Virus record (IMG/VR): IMGVR_UViG_3300010885_074114
Coordinates: 24,341 to 88,340 of that record
DNA length: 64,000 nt
Source of the DNA: a virus
Reading direction: 5' to 3' (one strand)
Shown here in pieces: positions 1-8,652 of the stretch; within the stretch, counting starts at the first letter, position 1, and the number at the start of each line of letters is the position of its first letter. The position numbers and the translations under genes were made by a program. Below the pieces are notes generated by a model. That model did no database searches and was not told where the DNA came from. It was given only the letters and a program-made list of their open reading frames with translations.

Positions 1-412
1 GAACGCCACTAGATATATTTGAGGCAAGAAAAATATTACAAACAGGTCCCCAACCTGCATTAATTGCATAAAAAGATAAAATTCCGCTTGTAGCCTGATA
101 AACACCATCGACTAATTGAACCGTAAACCCAGTAGTAGAGCTTGCGGCTTGTCGAGCATACCCATTAGACGCAGGCTCATCAGTTAATTCGGTAATAGTA
201 TCTGCTGTAGAAATAACAGTTCTGTTATCAAGTCCGATATAGTAGTTTGCTGGAGGATACGACCCAGTATTGTTAAAACAGCATTTTAGAAAAAACTCTT
301 CTCCTTTTGTGTGTAGCATATTGTACACATTTTTTTCTTCCCATATTACTTTTGAGTCTCTAACGTGTTGTACTTCTATAATTTTCATTATACCATGCCA
401 TGGTTTTTTCAT
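1..412 (-). CDS. Virion-type protein, C-terminus cut off by window edge
   Basis: The reading frame runs leftward off the window, so only the first 137 residues are present. It starts at the ATG at 412, which overlaps the stop of the next gene upstream as ATGA, a sign of translational coupling. The visible part is a beta-rich, Gly/Ser/Thr/Asn-containing sequence (KKPWHGIMKIIEVQHVRDSK at the N-terminus, later PPANYYIGLDNR). This style is common in phage tail or decoration proteins. I do not recognise a named family. It lies downstream of the terminase in the same leftward gene string. The structural role is inferred from composition and position only. Confidence 0.6.
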   Translation of the reverse strand, partial: MKKPWHGIMKIIEVQHVRDSKVIWEEKNVYNMLHTKGEEFFLKCCFNNTGSYPPANYYIGLDNRTVISTADTITELTDEPASNGYARQAASSTTGFTVQLVDGVYQATSGILSFYAINAGWGPVCNIFLASNISSGV

Positions 413-672
413 TTTTGCCTTTCAATTTTTTCTTTTTCTTCATCTATCATTTTTTCAATAGCTTGCATTGAGAACCTCTGTGTACCTATTTTTTTATTTT
501 CTTTTCTTTTTTGATTTTTAAGTTCTCTTTTGTTTCTTTTTAATTCGACTTCATTTAATTTGTATAAAGCCATTTGTATATACTGCTTAACGATAATAAG
601 AGAAAAGTCTTCTGGGAAGTTTTGTAATGCTTTTTCCAAGCTGTTTTTAATTGTATTTATATTGTTTTTCAT
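409..672 (-). CDS. Small charged protein, unknown
   Basis: An 87-residue, strongly Lys/Glu-rich, probably helical protein with no motif I recognise. Its start overlaps the stop of the preceding gene (669) and its stop overlaps the start of the following one (412), both as ATGA. It is therefore one link in a tightly coupled leftward string beginning at the terminase. Residues about 45-85 are almost continuous charged helix and could form a coiled coil. A small-terminase role (gp16) is possible from position beside gp17, but nothing in the sequence shows it. Confidence 0.7.
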   Translation of the reverse strand: MKNNINTIKNSLEKALQNFPEDFSLIIVKQYIQMALYKLNEVELKRNKRELKNQKRKENKKIGTQRFSMQAIEKMIDEEKEKIERQK

Positions 673-1355
673 TTTTTAAGATAATTTATCAGGGAATTAC
701 AATCTTTTTGTAGTATTTCTGGTATAGATTTATTAGGAATTTCATTGATTTCATTATTCTCAAATTTAAATTTTATTTGTTTTTTATGGGTACTTCCAAT
801 TGTAACAATAGCTTCTTCAGACAAATATGCTATATTCCCATATTCTGGAGTAGGGTACAGTGCTTCCACAAAAATATTGTGGTTGTGCCAGATTATATTC
901 TTTACTGCTTTATCTATTTTTTCAGCTAATTCCTGTACTCTTTTTTTTGAATGGTAAGAATAATTACTAATAGCTTTATCTATCTCTATACAGTTAATTT
1001 CCTCTGCATACAAACTAGTTTCATACTCTAATAACATTGAGTTTATTTTTTCTGCTGCTGTATTTGAATTTTTATATGCCCAATCAAATAGTTTTTTTCT
1101 TTCTTGTGATATCTTTTTTACTAAATGTGTAGCAACTGCCATCTCCAACAAAATTGAATTTGGGTACTGAGATTCTTCTAACAAATTTGTTAATTCTAGT
1201 TCATTAATCGTATCGTTTTTAACAAATTTTATACGGTCTTTGCTTGGGTTCATTAGCAAGCCAGATAGTTCTTCTATCAAACTATTATTGTATTGTTCTA
1301 TAGAAAATTCTGTTTTCTTATTTTCTTTAATTTCTATGTATTTTTTGTAAGACAT
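669..1355 (-). CDS. Unknown helical protein next to terminase
   Basis: A 228-residue soluble protein, mainly helical by composition, starting 9 nt after the terminase stop and coupled by ATGA to the next small ORF. No membrane segment, cysteine cluster or catalytic motif is visible. The short C-terminal stretch with alternating hydrophobic residues may be a small beta unit. Its place directly after the large terminase gene suggests a head or packaging function, but this is positional inference only. Confidence 0.7.
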   Translation of the reverse strand: MSYKKYIEIKENKKTEFSIEQYNNSLIEELSGLLMNPSKDRIKFVKNDTINELELTNLLEESQYPNSILLEMAVATHLVKKISQERKKLFDWAYKNSNTAAEKINSMLLEYETSLYAEEINCIEIDKAISNYSYHSKKRVQELAEKIDKAVKNIIWHNHNIFVEALYPTPEYGNIAYLSEEAIVTIGSTHKKQIKFKFENNEINEIPNKSIPEILQKDCNSLINYLKK

Positions 1356-1364
1356 TTTTTCTTT

Positions 1365-3197
1365 CTACCAATCAAATTCACGTAAAATGTTGTTGTTTTT
1401 TCTTTGTTCGTTCATTATTGGACTTGCCGAGTTGTCCATATCTGGTGCCAGTAGATCTATTTCCTCTTCCTCAAGGTCGTCTATAGACATTTCGTCTATT
1501 TCTTTTTTAATTTCTTCATAAACTTGCGATTTTATGCTAGCATTATCCTCTCTAGTTCTTTCTTCTAATCCTATTGGAACATCTCTAGCTATTGACTCTC
1601 TAACATATAATGCCATGCACATAGAAAGTATGGCATCATCATGTTTTCCTTTTTGTGCCTGTGCTTTTTTTGTTACGGCATTATATTCAAATGTTTGAAG
1701 TTCTGTAACGAACCTTATGCTATTTATCAAAATAGAATTATTTATAAGTCTGTTTTGCAAAGACTCTAGGAATAAAGCCCTATTTGTCTGACCGATTTTT
1801 ATTCCAGGCTTTGTATTAGAAGTTATTTTGTCTGTATCATAATAAAGATTATCATAATATAGGGTGTGTTGTAAGTTGCTTATTACAGCACCGCCTGGTC
1901 CCATATGTTCTATTGCCAGCATAGCATTATTGTAAAAAGTTCCCACTTCGTTTAGAACCTGAGCAAATTCATGTGGAACAATTGTGTTAGAATAAAATTC
2001 GGCTACTTGTTCAAGCGACATAGTGTCTATTATTTCAAAACAAGAATTATCATTATTTTCTCCTTGTCCTTCAGCACAATCTACTCCAATTATGTATTCA
2101 TGACCTTCAATTGGCTCTTTCCAGACCCACAAGGCTCCCCTTAAATGTTCATTTTCTAATTGAGCCATTCGACCTGTACGATTAGACCATTTTGAAAATA
2201 ATTTTCTGCTCGGATGATTTTCTCTCGTTTGTTCTGTTAGATCAGTTATCACTTTTGTAGGAAAATATGTTTCTCCTGATCCTAAAAACTCTCTCATTAC
2301 TTCTTGTAAGAATCCTTTTGGTCCAAGCTGTGCTTTTTGCTCAGCAACCCATTTTGGATCATTATAATCGGGATGCTCCCAGTAATCTAAGTCTATAACA
2401 TGAAATTTGTTTCTATTTTCTTTTGCATCAACATATGTTTGCTCATACCAATTACCCAATCCATTAACAGTAGAAATTAAAGTGCATGATCCACCGGTAG
2501 ACAGTACCGGCCACATAGCTTTCCAGTGCTTTTCCATATCGTCAATAAATGCGGCTTCGTCTACGATTAAAAATGTAACGGCTTTACCTCGTGCCGCCTC
2601 AGGAGAGTAAAACTTTATGGCGGAACCAGTGTCTGTAAACATTTTTAAATGATCGTTCCATTTTCCTTCTTTTTTTGGCTTTAACCAAATTGGAAAATGC
2701 TCGCAAGCCCTATCGATCATCATGCCAATGTCGGTTGCTTCTCTATCTGTTTTAGACAACAACATTATTTGTTGATCCATTTGAAACATACACCTCCATA
2801 GCCCCCACAAAAGAGTAACGGTGGTGAGTCCTCCCTGCCTAAACTTGCTAATTATGTTGAATCTATAAACCTCGTAATCCTTAATTACCTTTCTTTGGTA
2901 CCCATATAAGACAAATGGAACAAGACCCTTCATTGGATGTAGAATCTTAATATATTTGTGGCAAAAATATGGAAAAGAATTACAACATTTTATAATTTCT
3001 TTTTGCCTTCTATCAGAGTCATACGCATCAACCTCTTCGGCTGATTCGCAGGGATCTATTTCAAGTTCGTATTTGTCAAATTCGTAATATTGAGGATCAT
3101 ACTGAAATTGTTTCTTTTTTTTATCAAAAATGCCGCCAGATTCATAAAAGTCTTTTAAATTTTTATGTGATTTTTTCCAGAATTTTTCTTTAGACAT
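1365..3197 (-). CDS. gp17: Terminase large subunit (T4 gp17-like)
   Basis: DNA-packaging motor ATPase and headful nuclease that docks on the portal. At 610 residues it has the same length as T4 gp17. The N-terminal ATPase half has a Walker A-like stretch (SKFRQGGLTT, about residues 117-126), Walker B FLIVDEAAF, and a coupling motif LISTVNG. The C-terminal RNase H-like nuclease begins at YIIGVDCAEGQ, with the metal-binding Asp in VDCAEG, and a late acidic motif GKHDDAILS. The Walker A departs from the usual GKT/GKS (GGLTT), as in gp17-type terminases where the P-loop is divergent. It heads the leftward string and is divergent from the ferritin-like gene at 3309. Confidence 0.95.
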   Translation of the reverse strand: MSKEKFWKKSHKNLKDFYESGGIFDKKKKQFQYDPQYYEFDKYELEIDPCESAEEVDAYDSDRRQKEIIKCCNSFPYFCHKYIKILHPMKGLVPFVLYGYQRKVIKDYEVYRFNIISKFRQGGLTTVTLLWGLWRCMFQMDQQIMLLSKTDREATDIGMMIDRACEHFPIWLKPKKEGKWNDHLKMFTDTGSAIKFYSPEAARGKAVTFLIVDEAAFIDDMEKHWKAMWPVLSTGGSCTLISTVNGLGNWYEQTYVDAKENRNKFHVIDLDYWEHPDYNDPKWVAEQKAQLGPKGFLQEVMREFLGSGETYFPTKVITDLTEQTRENHPSRKLFSKWSNRTGRMAQLENEHLRGALWVWKEPIEGHEYIIGVDCAEGQGENNDNSCFEIIDTMSLEQVAEFYSNTIVPHEFAQVLNEVGTFYNNAMLAIEHMGPGGAVISNLQHTLYYDNLYYDTDKITSNTKPGIKIGQTNRALFLESLQNRLINNSILINSIRFVTELQTFEYNAVTKKAQAQKGKHDDAILSMCMALYVRESIARDVPIGLEERTREDNASIKSQVYEEIKKEIDEMSIDDLEEEEIDLLAPDMDNSASPIMNEQRKNNNILREFDW

Positions 3198-3308
3198 AAT
3201 ACTAACTTAGTTAATGTTTGCGAGAAACATATCTAGTAGACTTGACTCTCTGTTTAAATTATTATAATATATCTCAATCAATATAATTAAATTAAAAAGG
3301 AACGTTAA

Positions 3309-3749
3309 ATGGGCGAAAAATCAATACAATTAGCAGATATGCTGGAGATACTTAATGGAGACTTAAGAAATGAATGGAAGCACTTAAGATTTTACCTATT
3401 CCATGCTAGTGCTGTAACAGGTCTTCATGCTACAGAGTATAAAGAGTTTTTTCTTGAAGAAGCAGCAGGCGAAATGGTGCATGTAACGCAGTTTTCTGAC
3501 TTAATCATAGGATTAGGGGGAACCGCAACAGATAAGTCTAATGACTTTTTAAAGTTTAAAAAGCCAAAAGAAATATTAGAATATGCTTACGAAATGGAAA
3601 AAGAAGTTGTTTCAAATTATTCTGAGCGAATAAAACACGCCCAAATATTGGGTGGCGTCGACGGGCAATGGTTAGAAATTTTCCTAGAAACACAAATACA
3701 AAAGAGTCGAGAAGATGTAGACCATTATAAACAAATAATTCAAGAATAG
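3309..3749 (+). CDS. Ferritin-like diiron protein
   Basis: A 146-residue four-helix-bundle protein of the ferritin/bacterioferritin type. Visible features are helix 1 with NEWKHLRFYL, helix 2 with an E-x-x-H motif in EAAGEMVHV, helix 3 with MEKEVVSNYSERI, and helix 4 with REDVDHYKQII. Families of this kind bind a di-iron centre and oxidise or store iron. Helix 4 lacks an obvious E-x-x-H, so the metal site may be incomplete. A good ribosome-binding site (AAAGGA) precedes the ATG. It is immediately followed by the CYTH gene with essentially no gap. Iron storage, oxidative protection or a non-metabolic role are all open. Confidence 0.75.
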   Translation: MGEKSIQLADMLEILNGDLRNEWKHLRFYLFHASAVTGLHATEYKEFFLEEAAGEMVHVTQFSDLIIGLGGTATDKSNDFLKFKKPKEILEYAYEMEKEVVSNYSERIKHAQILGGVDGQWLEIFLETQIQKSREDVDHYKQIIQE

Positions 3750-3760
3750 AGGAGATCCAA

Positions 3761-4291
3761 ATTCCTATTGAAAACGAAGTTAAGTTTGTATTGCTTGAAA
3801 CAATAGAGTCCGAGCAATCAATAGCAGAACAAGCAGAACAAAAACTTCATATAGAACAAAAATACCTTACTATAGAAAAAGGAATATCTGTTCGTATAAG
3901 ACGCACAATAAATAATAGTATTTCTTCATATTCTATGACAGTTAAGAAAAATGTTTCAGGGCAATGCATAGAAATTGAATGTTTAATATCCAAAGATGAC
4001 TTTGATAAATTGTGGACCACGGGACACAATAAAGTCACCAAAATAAGGTACCTATACAAAGGTTGGGATATTGATTTTTTTAAACGCCATAATGGTAAAA
4101 ATTATATCGCAATTGCAGAAATTGAGATGTTACCATTACAAAAGGCTCCTAAATTCATTCCAATTATAATAAAAAGAAATATAATCCATAATGTTGATAT
4201 TAATGATAATCGTTTTTCCAACAAAAAGTTAGGAAATATAAAATATGCCAACCAACTTCTTAAAAAAATTAAAAAAATAATAAAGATTTGA
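3761..4291 (+). CDS. CYTH-domain (triphosphate tunnel) protein with ATT start
   Basis: A CYTH/TTM family protein; members hydrolyse inorganic or thiamine triphosphate or make cAMP in a metal-lined beta tunnel. The family's opening E-x-E-x-K is present as ENEVKF, followed by IEQKYL, GISVRIRR, YSMTVKK, IEIE, KIRYLY, WDIDFF and AEIEM, which are the alternating charged strands expected of the tunnel. The E-x-E-x-K motif lies upstream of the first TTG/ATG-type start, so translation must begin earlier. AGGAG at 3750-3754 sits six bases before an in-frame ATT at 3761, giving (M)PIENEVKF. The ATT start is inferred. A sequencing change of ATG to ATT is the alternative. Confidence 0.8.
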   Translation: MPIENEVKFVLLETIESEQSIAEQAEQKLHIEQKYLTIEKGISVRIRRTINNSISSYSMTVKKNVSGQCIEIECLISKDDFDKLWTTGHNKVTKIRYLYKGWDIDFFKRHNGKNYIAIAEIEMLPLQKAPKFIPIIIKRNIIHNVDINDNRFSNKKLGNIKYANQLLKKIKKIIKI

Positions 4292-4316
4292 CCCAGAAAT
4301 TTAATTGTGTTATAAT
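4288..4316 (+). promoter_or_regulatory. Sigma70-type promoter
   Basis: TTGACC at 4288-4293, a 17-nt spacer, then TATAAT at 4311-4316. This is close to the consensus for the host primary sigma factor. It sits 39 nt before the ATG of the gene at 4355 and starts inside the last codons of the CYTH gene. The same hexamer pair and spacing recurs at 55001-55029 on the other strand. Confidence 0.8.
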
Positions 4317-4354
4317 AAAAAGGTGTCAAATAACAAAAGAATTAAGGAGTTAAA

Positions 4355-4654
4355 ATGAAGTACAATTTAGTAGAAAACTATCCGGTTGCAAGATTTTGGT
4401 ATAAAGGAACTCACACGCACCCAGTTCGTAGAACTGTACTCGTTACAGAGTCTACAAAAACGCATTTGAGTGGATACGAACTTAGAGATGGAAATATTGT
4501 AAGACAGACAATAAACGCACCTGTAAAAACATACATAAGAAAGAAAATTGCAAAAGGAAGAAATTTGAGAGCAAGGCAAAAGAGCGTAATCAATCTTTCT
4601 AAAACTACTTTAGTGAGAAAAAGCCTCATGAGTCTCATAGAATCTGGAATTTAG
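4355..4654 (+). CDS. Small basic protein, unknown
   Basis: A 99-residue Arg/Lys-rich protein preceded by AAGGAG and a near-perfect sigma70 promoter, so it is probably expressed early by unmodified host RNA polymerase. The first half (FWYKGTHTHPVRRTVLV, then SGYELRDG) looks like a small beta-barrel. The second half is basic (RKKIAKGRNLRARQK) and could bind nucleic acid. I do not recognise the family. Early expression plus basic charge would fit a host-takeover protein, but that is speculation. Confidence 0.75.
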   Translation: MKYNLVENYPVARFWYKGTHTHPVRRTVLVTESTKTHLSGYELRDGNIVRQTINAPVKTYIRKKIAKGRNLRARQKSVINLSKTTLVRKSLMSLIESGI

Positions 4655-4689
4655 AAAATTTTTTACAAATTGTACACTATATTAAGATT

Positions 4690-4815
4690 AAGAACGAACG
4701 TAATATCCGCTCCTACTGATTTTAGACAATCATAAGATTGCATTTAGTGGGAGAGGAAACTCACCCGCATTTAGCGTGTGTGTAGCTCAACGTCCACGAA
4801 TTAGAAAAGGGTAAA
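4690..4815 (+). other. Candidate structured 5' leader
   Basis: The 165 nt between the genes at 4355 and 4820 has no ORF. It contains nested inverted repeats: CTCCTAC near 4713 can pair with GTGGGAG near 4748, enclosing CAATC-ATAA-GATTG. A 22-base stretch of it (CTCCTACTGATT and CAATCATAAG) recurs at 20467-20489 upstream of an endonuclease gene with five bases missing between the halves. It might be an RNA element or a homing-site remnant. No known riboswitch was recognised. Confidence 0.35.
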
Positions 4816-4819
4816 AAAA

Positions 4820-5320
4820 ATGAATAATGTTGAAAAATGGACACTTGATGACGGAAGACGAGCTGAAAAAACAACCACAGAAAAACAAGTTAATGAGTTA
4901 GAGTTTGAGAGAGTTATAGAAATTAGTGTAGAAGAAGAGCGAACATTAAATTTGCAAAAAAGAATAACAGAAAAAACTCGACCATTTGTTTATGAAAGAA
5001 CAATAGAAACAATTAACGCAACTGGTGAAGTCGTTGACAAAGTGGTTGAGTCTATTGATCCTGAAGTTAACCTTAAATTAGTACAATTGAATAATGATAG
5101 TTATGTTACAAAAAACGAAATGATTGAAACAATTGTAGAAGCTATAAAGTCTTCAAAAGATTTGCCTGTTAGTGCATGTCAAATTAATACGAGAGGTGCC
5201 GCAGAAGAAATATCAAATTTAAAAGTAGTTGGCTATTCTGTTAAGGATATTGTTTTAACGCTTGTTATTGTATTACAGGTTGCATTCTTAGCCTATTTGC
5301 TTGTTACTAAACCCAACTAA
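4820..5320 (+). CDS. Tail-anchored membrane protein, unknown
   Basis: A 166-residue protein with a charged, Glu/Arg/Thr-rich N-terminal region (about residues 1-140) and one C-terminal hydrophobic segment (VLTLVIVLQVAFLAYLLV) ending in a short basic tail. The topology suggests a tail-anchored inner-membrane protein with its bulk in the cytoplasm. It is preceded by AAAAGGG and by the candidate structured leader. No family recognised. It sits 14 nt before the gene at 5335, with which it is probably co-transcribed. Confidence 0.75.
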   Translation: MNNVEKWTLDDGRRAEKTTTEKQVNELEFERVIEISVEEERTLNLQKRITEKTRPFVYERTIETINATGEVVDKVVESIDPEVNLKLVQLNNDSYVTKNEMIETIVEAIKSSKDLPVSACQINTRGAAEEISNLKVVGYSVKDIVLTLVIVLQVAFLAYLLVTKPN

Positions 5321-5334
5321 AATAAGGAACCCAA

Positions 5335-6192
5335 ATGTCTTTTTACCAAAATGTATTTAATCAAGAGTTCAAAGGAAATTGGGTTCTGTCAGATAGACAA
5401 TATTCTCTTACTTTTACGTGCCCTGCAAATAGAAACTCCTCAGAGTATCAGTATGCATATACAAACGGACCTTGGGACTTAACAAATGGTAAAGATCATT
5501 TATTATTAAACTATGCATGGGATGTTGATTTTAAGAACTACGCAGTATTAGATGTAGATCTTCTACCAGCCGGAGCATTAGCTCCAGCTTTAGATACTGC
5601 TGTTACCGCATACGAAGTAGTAGCAATTTTAAATGCAAACGCAACATTTTCGGATATGTTCGTTGCAGAAACATCTGTTGATCGGTCTAATCCAAGCTTA
5701 ATAACCGTTATAATAAAATCGAAAACTGGAAGAGCAAAGAAAGATATTAAGCTATGGATAAGCAATAGCGGGTCAGAAAGATCCATGAAATTCAATAAGT
5801 ATGCAGGTGTTGCAGAACTACCAACTTATTTTGATAGGCACACAATCAGCAGTAGATTCAGTTTTTCTGATTCTGCTGGTGCTCTCATACTGCTTGACAA
5901 CACGGATGGTGCGGAAGACGAAGACGTTATAACACTTGCGGGATTCGATCCAGCTAATCCTCTAGAAGATTGGGCGTTGCTTCGAGGAAGAGCATCTGGA
6001 CTTTTTTCCTTTAAAAAGCAAACAGTAGACGGGGCAAGTAGGATTACGGAGATAATTGAGTATCCAGCAGGAGCAGCGGCTGGTGATTTTGCTAGAAAAA
6101 CATTAATGACTTACACAGGTGATCAGACGGCTCCAGATGAGATTCTGCAAATTCCTTATGTATTAGCAGATGGTGATTTGATAGAGCCTTAA
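5335..6192 (+). CDS. Probable virion structural protein
   Basis: A 285-residue acidic protein, rich in aromatic residues and in Ala/Asp/Gly, with no signal peptide or membrane segment. It has repeated beta-strand-like stretches (WVLSDRQYSLTFTC, FKNYAVLDVDLL, RISSRFSFSD-type) typical of phage tail or decoration proteins. The ATG follows AAGGAACCCAA. No named family was recognised, and the structural call is based on composition. It is convergent with the leftward gene ending at 6208. Confidence 0.65.
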   Translation: MSFYQNVFNQEFKGNWVLSDRQYSLTFTCPANRNSSEYQYAYTNGPWDLTNGKDHLLLNYAWDVDFKNYAVLDVDLLPAGALAPALDTAVTAYEVVAILNANATFSDMFVAETSVDRSNPSLITVIIKSKTGRAKKDIKLWISNSGSERSMKFNKYAGVAELPTYFDRHTISSRFSFSDSAGALILLDNTDGAEDEDVITLAGFDPANPLEDWALLRGRASGLFSFKKQTVDGASRITEIIEYPAGAAAGDFARKTLMTYTGDQTAPDEILQIPYVLADGDLIEP

Positions 6193-6207
6193 TAGCTAAT
6201 TAGTTAA

Positions 6208-6564
6208 TTATAGTTGCCTTAATTTAACTTCAATTATAGTAGAATCTTTTAGTATTTTTTCTGCGTTATTTACTGCTATTATTTTTGCTTCTTCTTTTGT
6301 TAAAGCAAATATAGAAAAAATATTTTTGTATTCTATACCAAGACCTCTATCATATCTAACAATTGCTTGCCATTCTTTCTGGCGATTCACAAGCAACCAT
6401 CCGGCAGCGGCAGCATCATCAAAACTTTTGTATTCCAATTTATTTTGGAAAGAATCATTCGTTTGTGTTGAAATTTTTTCTAAAATGAATTTACCATGCA
6501 TATTTGCATAAATTATAATTCCATTTAAAGAAAACACTTCTTGTTGATTGACTAAATCCCCCAT
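6208..6564 (-). CDS. Unknown small protein
   Basis: A 118-residue protein with mixed alpha/beta character. Its start lies 13 nt inside the end of the upstream leftward gene (6552-7073), so the two are translationally coupled. Residues about 45-80 (FDDAAAAGWLLVNRQKEWQA) and a C-terminal helix (TKEEAKIIAVNNAEKIL) are the most ordered-looking parts. No motif recognised. Confidence 0.65.
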   Translation of the reverse strand: MGDLVNQQEVFSLNGIIIYANMHGKFILEKISTQTNDSFQNKLEYKSFDDAAAAGWLLVNRQKEWQAIVRYDRGLGIEYKNIFSIFALTKEEAKIIAVNNAEKILKDSTIIEVKLRQL

Positions 6565-7073
6565 TTTTTTCTCAAATTTTCTAATATTGTGTTTTTCTGT
6601 TTTTCTTTTTTATTTATATTTTCTTTTTTATCTCTTATTTTAACTTCTTTGTCAATGCCTTTTGCAATATTATAAAAATATTCTATTTTTTCTTGCCACT
6701 TTTCTTGTGGAGCATAGTTTTCTAATTCTCCAGATACCTCCTTATAAACTACATTGCTTTCGTTTGTTACTATTATTTCTCTTAAATGGAATCTAACAAG
6801 AATAGAGATATTTGATCCACGTGATAATCCATCAAAGTGTAAACCAATTTCTTGCGTTTGTTCCATATCATCCATTGTGTGTATGGTTTCTTCTGTTTCC
6901 TGAAACTCATATGGATCTGCAAACTCGGTGCAGTCGGAGTACAGTCCTCCTTGCCTTATGATGGGGAACCCAAGTCTTTTTGCAATTAAGCAAAATTTAC
7001 CACCAAGACCCATATAGCCATTTTTCATTGCTTCTAATGTTCTTGCCTCTTGAACTCTTTGATAAGGATCCAT
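6552..7073 (-). CDS. Unknown protein with charged C-terminal tail
   Basis: A 173-residue protein beginning DPYQRVQEARTLEAMKNGYM. A central acidic region (residues about 50-75) is followed by a beta-rich stretch (RGSNISILVRFHLREIIVT) and a Lys/Glu-rich C-terminal helix. No family recognised. It overlaps the next leftward gene by 13 nt. It is divergent from the metallopeptidase gene at 7153, and the TATATA-type box lies between them. Confidence 0.65.
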   Translation of the reverse strand: MDPYQRVQEARTLEAMKNGYMGLGGKFCLIAKRLGFPIIRQGGLYSDCTEFADPYEFQETEETIHTMDDMEQTQEIGLHFDGLSRGSNISILVRFHLREIIVTNESNVVYKEVSGELENYAPQEKWQEKIEYFYNIAKGIDKEVKIRDKKENINKKEKQKNTILENLRKKWGI

Positions 7074-7112
7074 TTTAATTTCCGTTAATTGTTAAATTTT
7101 GATATAAAAGTC

Positions 7113-7127
7113 ATATATATATATGTA
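7113..7127 (+). promoter_or_regulatory. Candidate late promoter box
   Basis: An ATATATATATATGTA run about 30 nt upstream of the ATG at 7153. It matches the TATATA...TGTA box seen before several virion genes in this window and resembles the T4 late element TATAAATA. No -35 element is apparent. Confidence 0.45.
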
Positions 7128-7152
7128 CATCTACAAAACAAAAGGAGTTGTT

Positions 7153-8652
7153 ATGTTGAGTTTCTTAAATAAATTTTATAATATTTTGACTTTAAGACAA
7201 GAGTCAATCCATGGAGAACCGTTATTTTTTCATAATGGAACAAATAGCACAAGATTCTATCTTAATGATCCAACCACGCCACAATTAATTAATGAGCAAG
7301 ATGCTACGTTTAAAACAGCTTTACCAATTAGTTCTTTAAACGATAAAGGCGGAGGATTTGAATTAGGAAGCCTTCAACAACAAGCCAGTGCGTGCAGTAT
7401 AATGATAAACAATATATTGTCGTACATGATGGTTGCATATAAAACATCTGGGCCATTAAAAACGATATCAAAATGGGCAGCAACAAACAACTTGGCGATT
7501 AAATCCAGAGCTGGAGTCGATATAAACGCTTATTATGATAGAAAATCATTAAAATTCTTTTATTTTAAAGATACTGTTAAAAATAAAACTGTTTACGCTT
7601 GCGACTCTAACTCTGTCGTCTCACACGAATTCGGACATGCTTTTTTAGACATAATGCGCCCAGACTTTTGGTCAACACAAGCCCCAGAAATATGGGCATA
7701 TCACGAAGCATTCGGAGACATTACAGCATTAATAGCATCGCTTCAATACGATTCTTTAATTAACTGTGCCCTAGAAGAAACAAAAGGCAATATGATGCAG
7801 TCTAATGTTATTTCAAGACTGGCTTCAGAAATGGGAATAGGACTTAACAATGTGTCCAGAGATAAAGATCCTGGACGTAACTGCCTTAGAGATCTTTCTA
7901 CTGTATTTGTTTATCAAACACCAGAAAGCCTGCCTAAATCTGGTCCAGAAAGTATGCTTATTAATGAATGCCATAGTTTTAGTCGAGTTTTTAGCGGTGC
8001 ATTTTATGAGATTTTAATACTGATCAATAAACATCATATAGCTTTAGGAAGATCGCCATTAGATGCTATGAAAATTTCAAGAGACGTTATGGCAAGATAT
8101 CTATTAAAAGCAACAGCAGCAGTTCCTGTAACAGTAAGACTATTTGATGCTTTATCCAGACAAATACTACAAGTAGATCAAAGCGAAGGTGGTAAATATC
8201 AGGATATAATAAAAGATGTTTTTACAAGACGCAAAATTTTAATTCAAAGAATTTTAATGCTAGATAATGCAAATATTGATTCTGTAAAAAAAACCATTTC
8301 AGATAATCCATATGAATTGCACCTTTTGAACAAAAATAAGCTTTTAAGAACAATTTCTAAAAAAACAATAAATTTATCTAAAATGGATAAAAAAATATCT
8401 ATTTTAAGTAATAACCCTTTATTAAAATTAGACATAGATGTTCCAAGTGAAACAGGTTACTATTTTGATGAAAATAATATGCTTTTTGATGTAGTAGAAA
8501 CAACGAACGAGGAGATGATTACTGCTGCATATGACTGTTTAGAGTTTTTAGACAAAAAGCACTTGGTCGGAAGCCATGGTAATGCTTTATTTGAAATCAA
8601 ACACGGTAAGCTCATAAGAAAACAAATTGTGTGCAGATGTGGAGGTGCATAA
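7153..8652 (+). CDS. M4-like zinc metallopeptidase
   Basis: A 499-residue protein with the zincin motif HEFGH (in VVSHEFGHAFLD) and a downstream HEAFGD motif that matches the third-ligand glutamate of thermolysin-like gluzincins (N-E-x-x-S-D in M4). The region between them (RPDFW...PEIWAY) has the expected spacing. I chose ATG 7153 rather than an earlier in-frame start because AAAGGAG lies five bases before it. There is no clear signal peptide, so it may be packaged in the virion or act inside the cell. The last roughly 130 residues are helical and unrecognised. The next ORF overlaps the stop, sharing TAATG. Confidence 0.8.
   Translation: MLSFLNKFYNILTLRQESIHGEPLFFHNGTNSTRFYLNDPTTPQLINEQDATFKTALPISSLNDKGGGFELGSLQQQASACSIMINNILSYMMVAYKTSGPLKTISKWAATNNLAIKSRAGVDINAYYDRKSLKFFYFKDTVKNKTVYACDSNSVVSHEFGHAFLDIMRPDFWSTQAPEIWAYHEAFGDITALIASLQYDSLINCALEETKGNMMQSNVISRLASEMGIGLNNVSRDKDPGRNCLRDLSTVFVYQTPESLPKSGPESMLINECHSFSRVFSGAFYEILILINKHHIALGRSPLDAMKISRDVMARYLLKATAAVPVTVRLFDALSRQILQVDQSEGGKYQDIIKDVFTRRKILIQRILMLDNANIDSVKKTISDNPYELHLLNKNKLLRTISKKTINLSKMDKKISILSNNPLLKLDIDVPSETGYYFDENNMLFDVVETTNEEMITAAYDCLEFLDKKHLVGSHGNALFEIKHGKLIRKQIVCRCGGA

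Noticed and set aside
3791-4291. TTG start at 3791 for the CYTH protein
   Set aside because: It would remove the E-x-E-x-K motif that defines the family, and it has no ribosome site.
4655-4819. tRNA or known riboswitch in the intergenic region
   Set aside because: No cloverleaf, no T-loop sequence and no match to a riboswitch core that I know; kept only as an unexplained structured leader.
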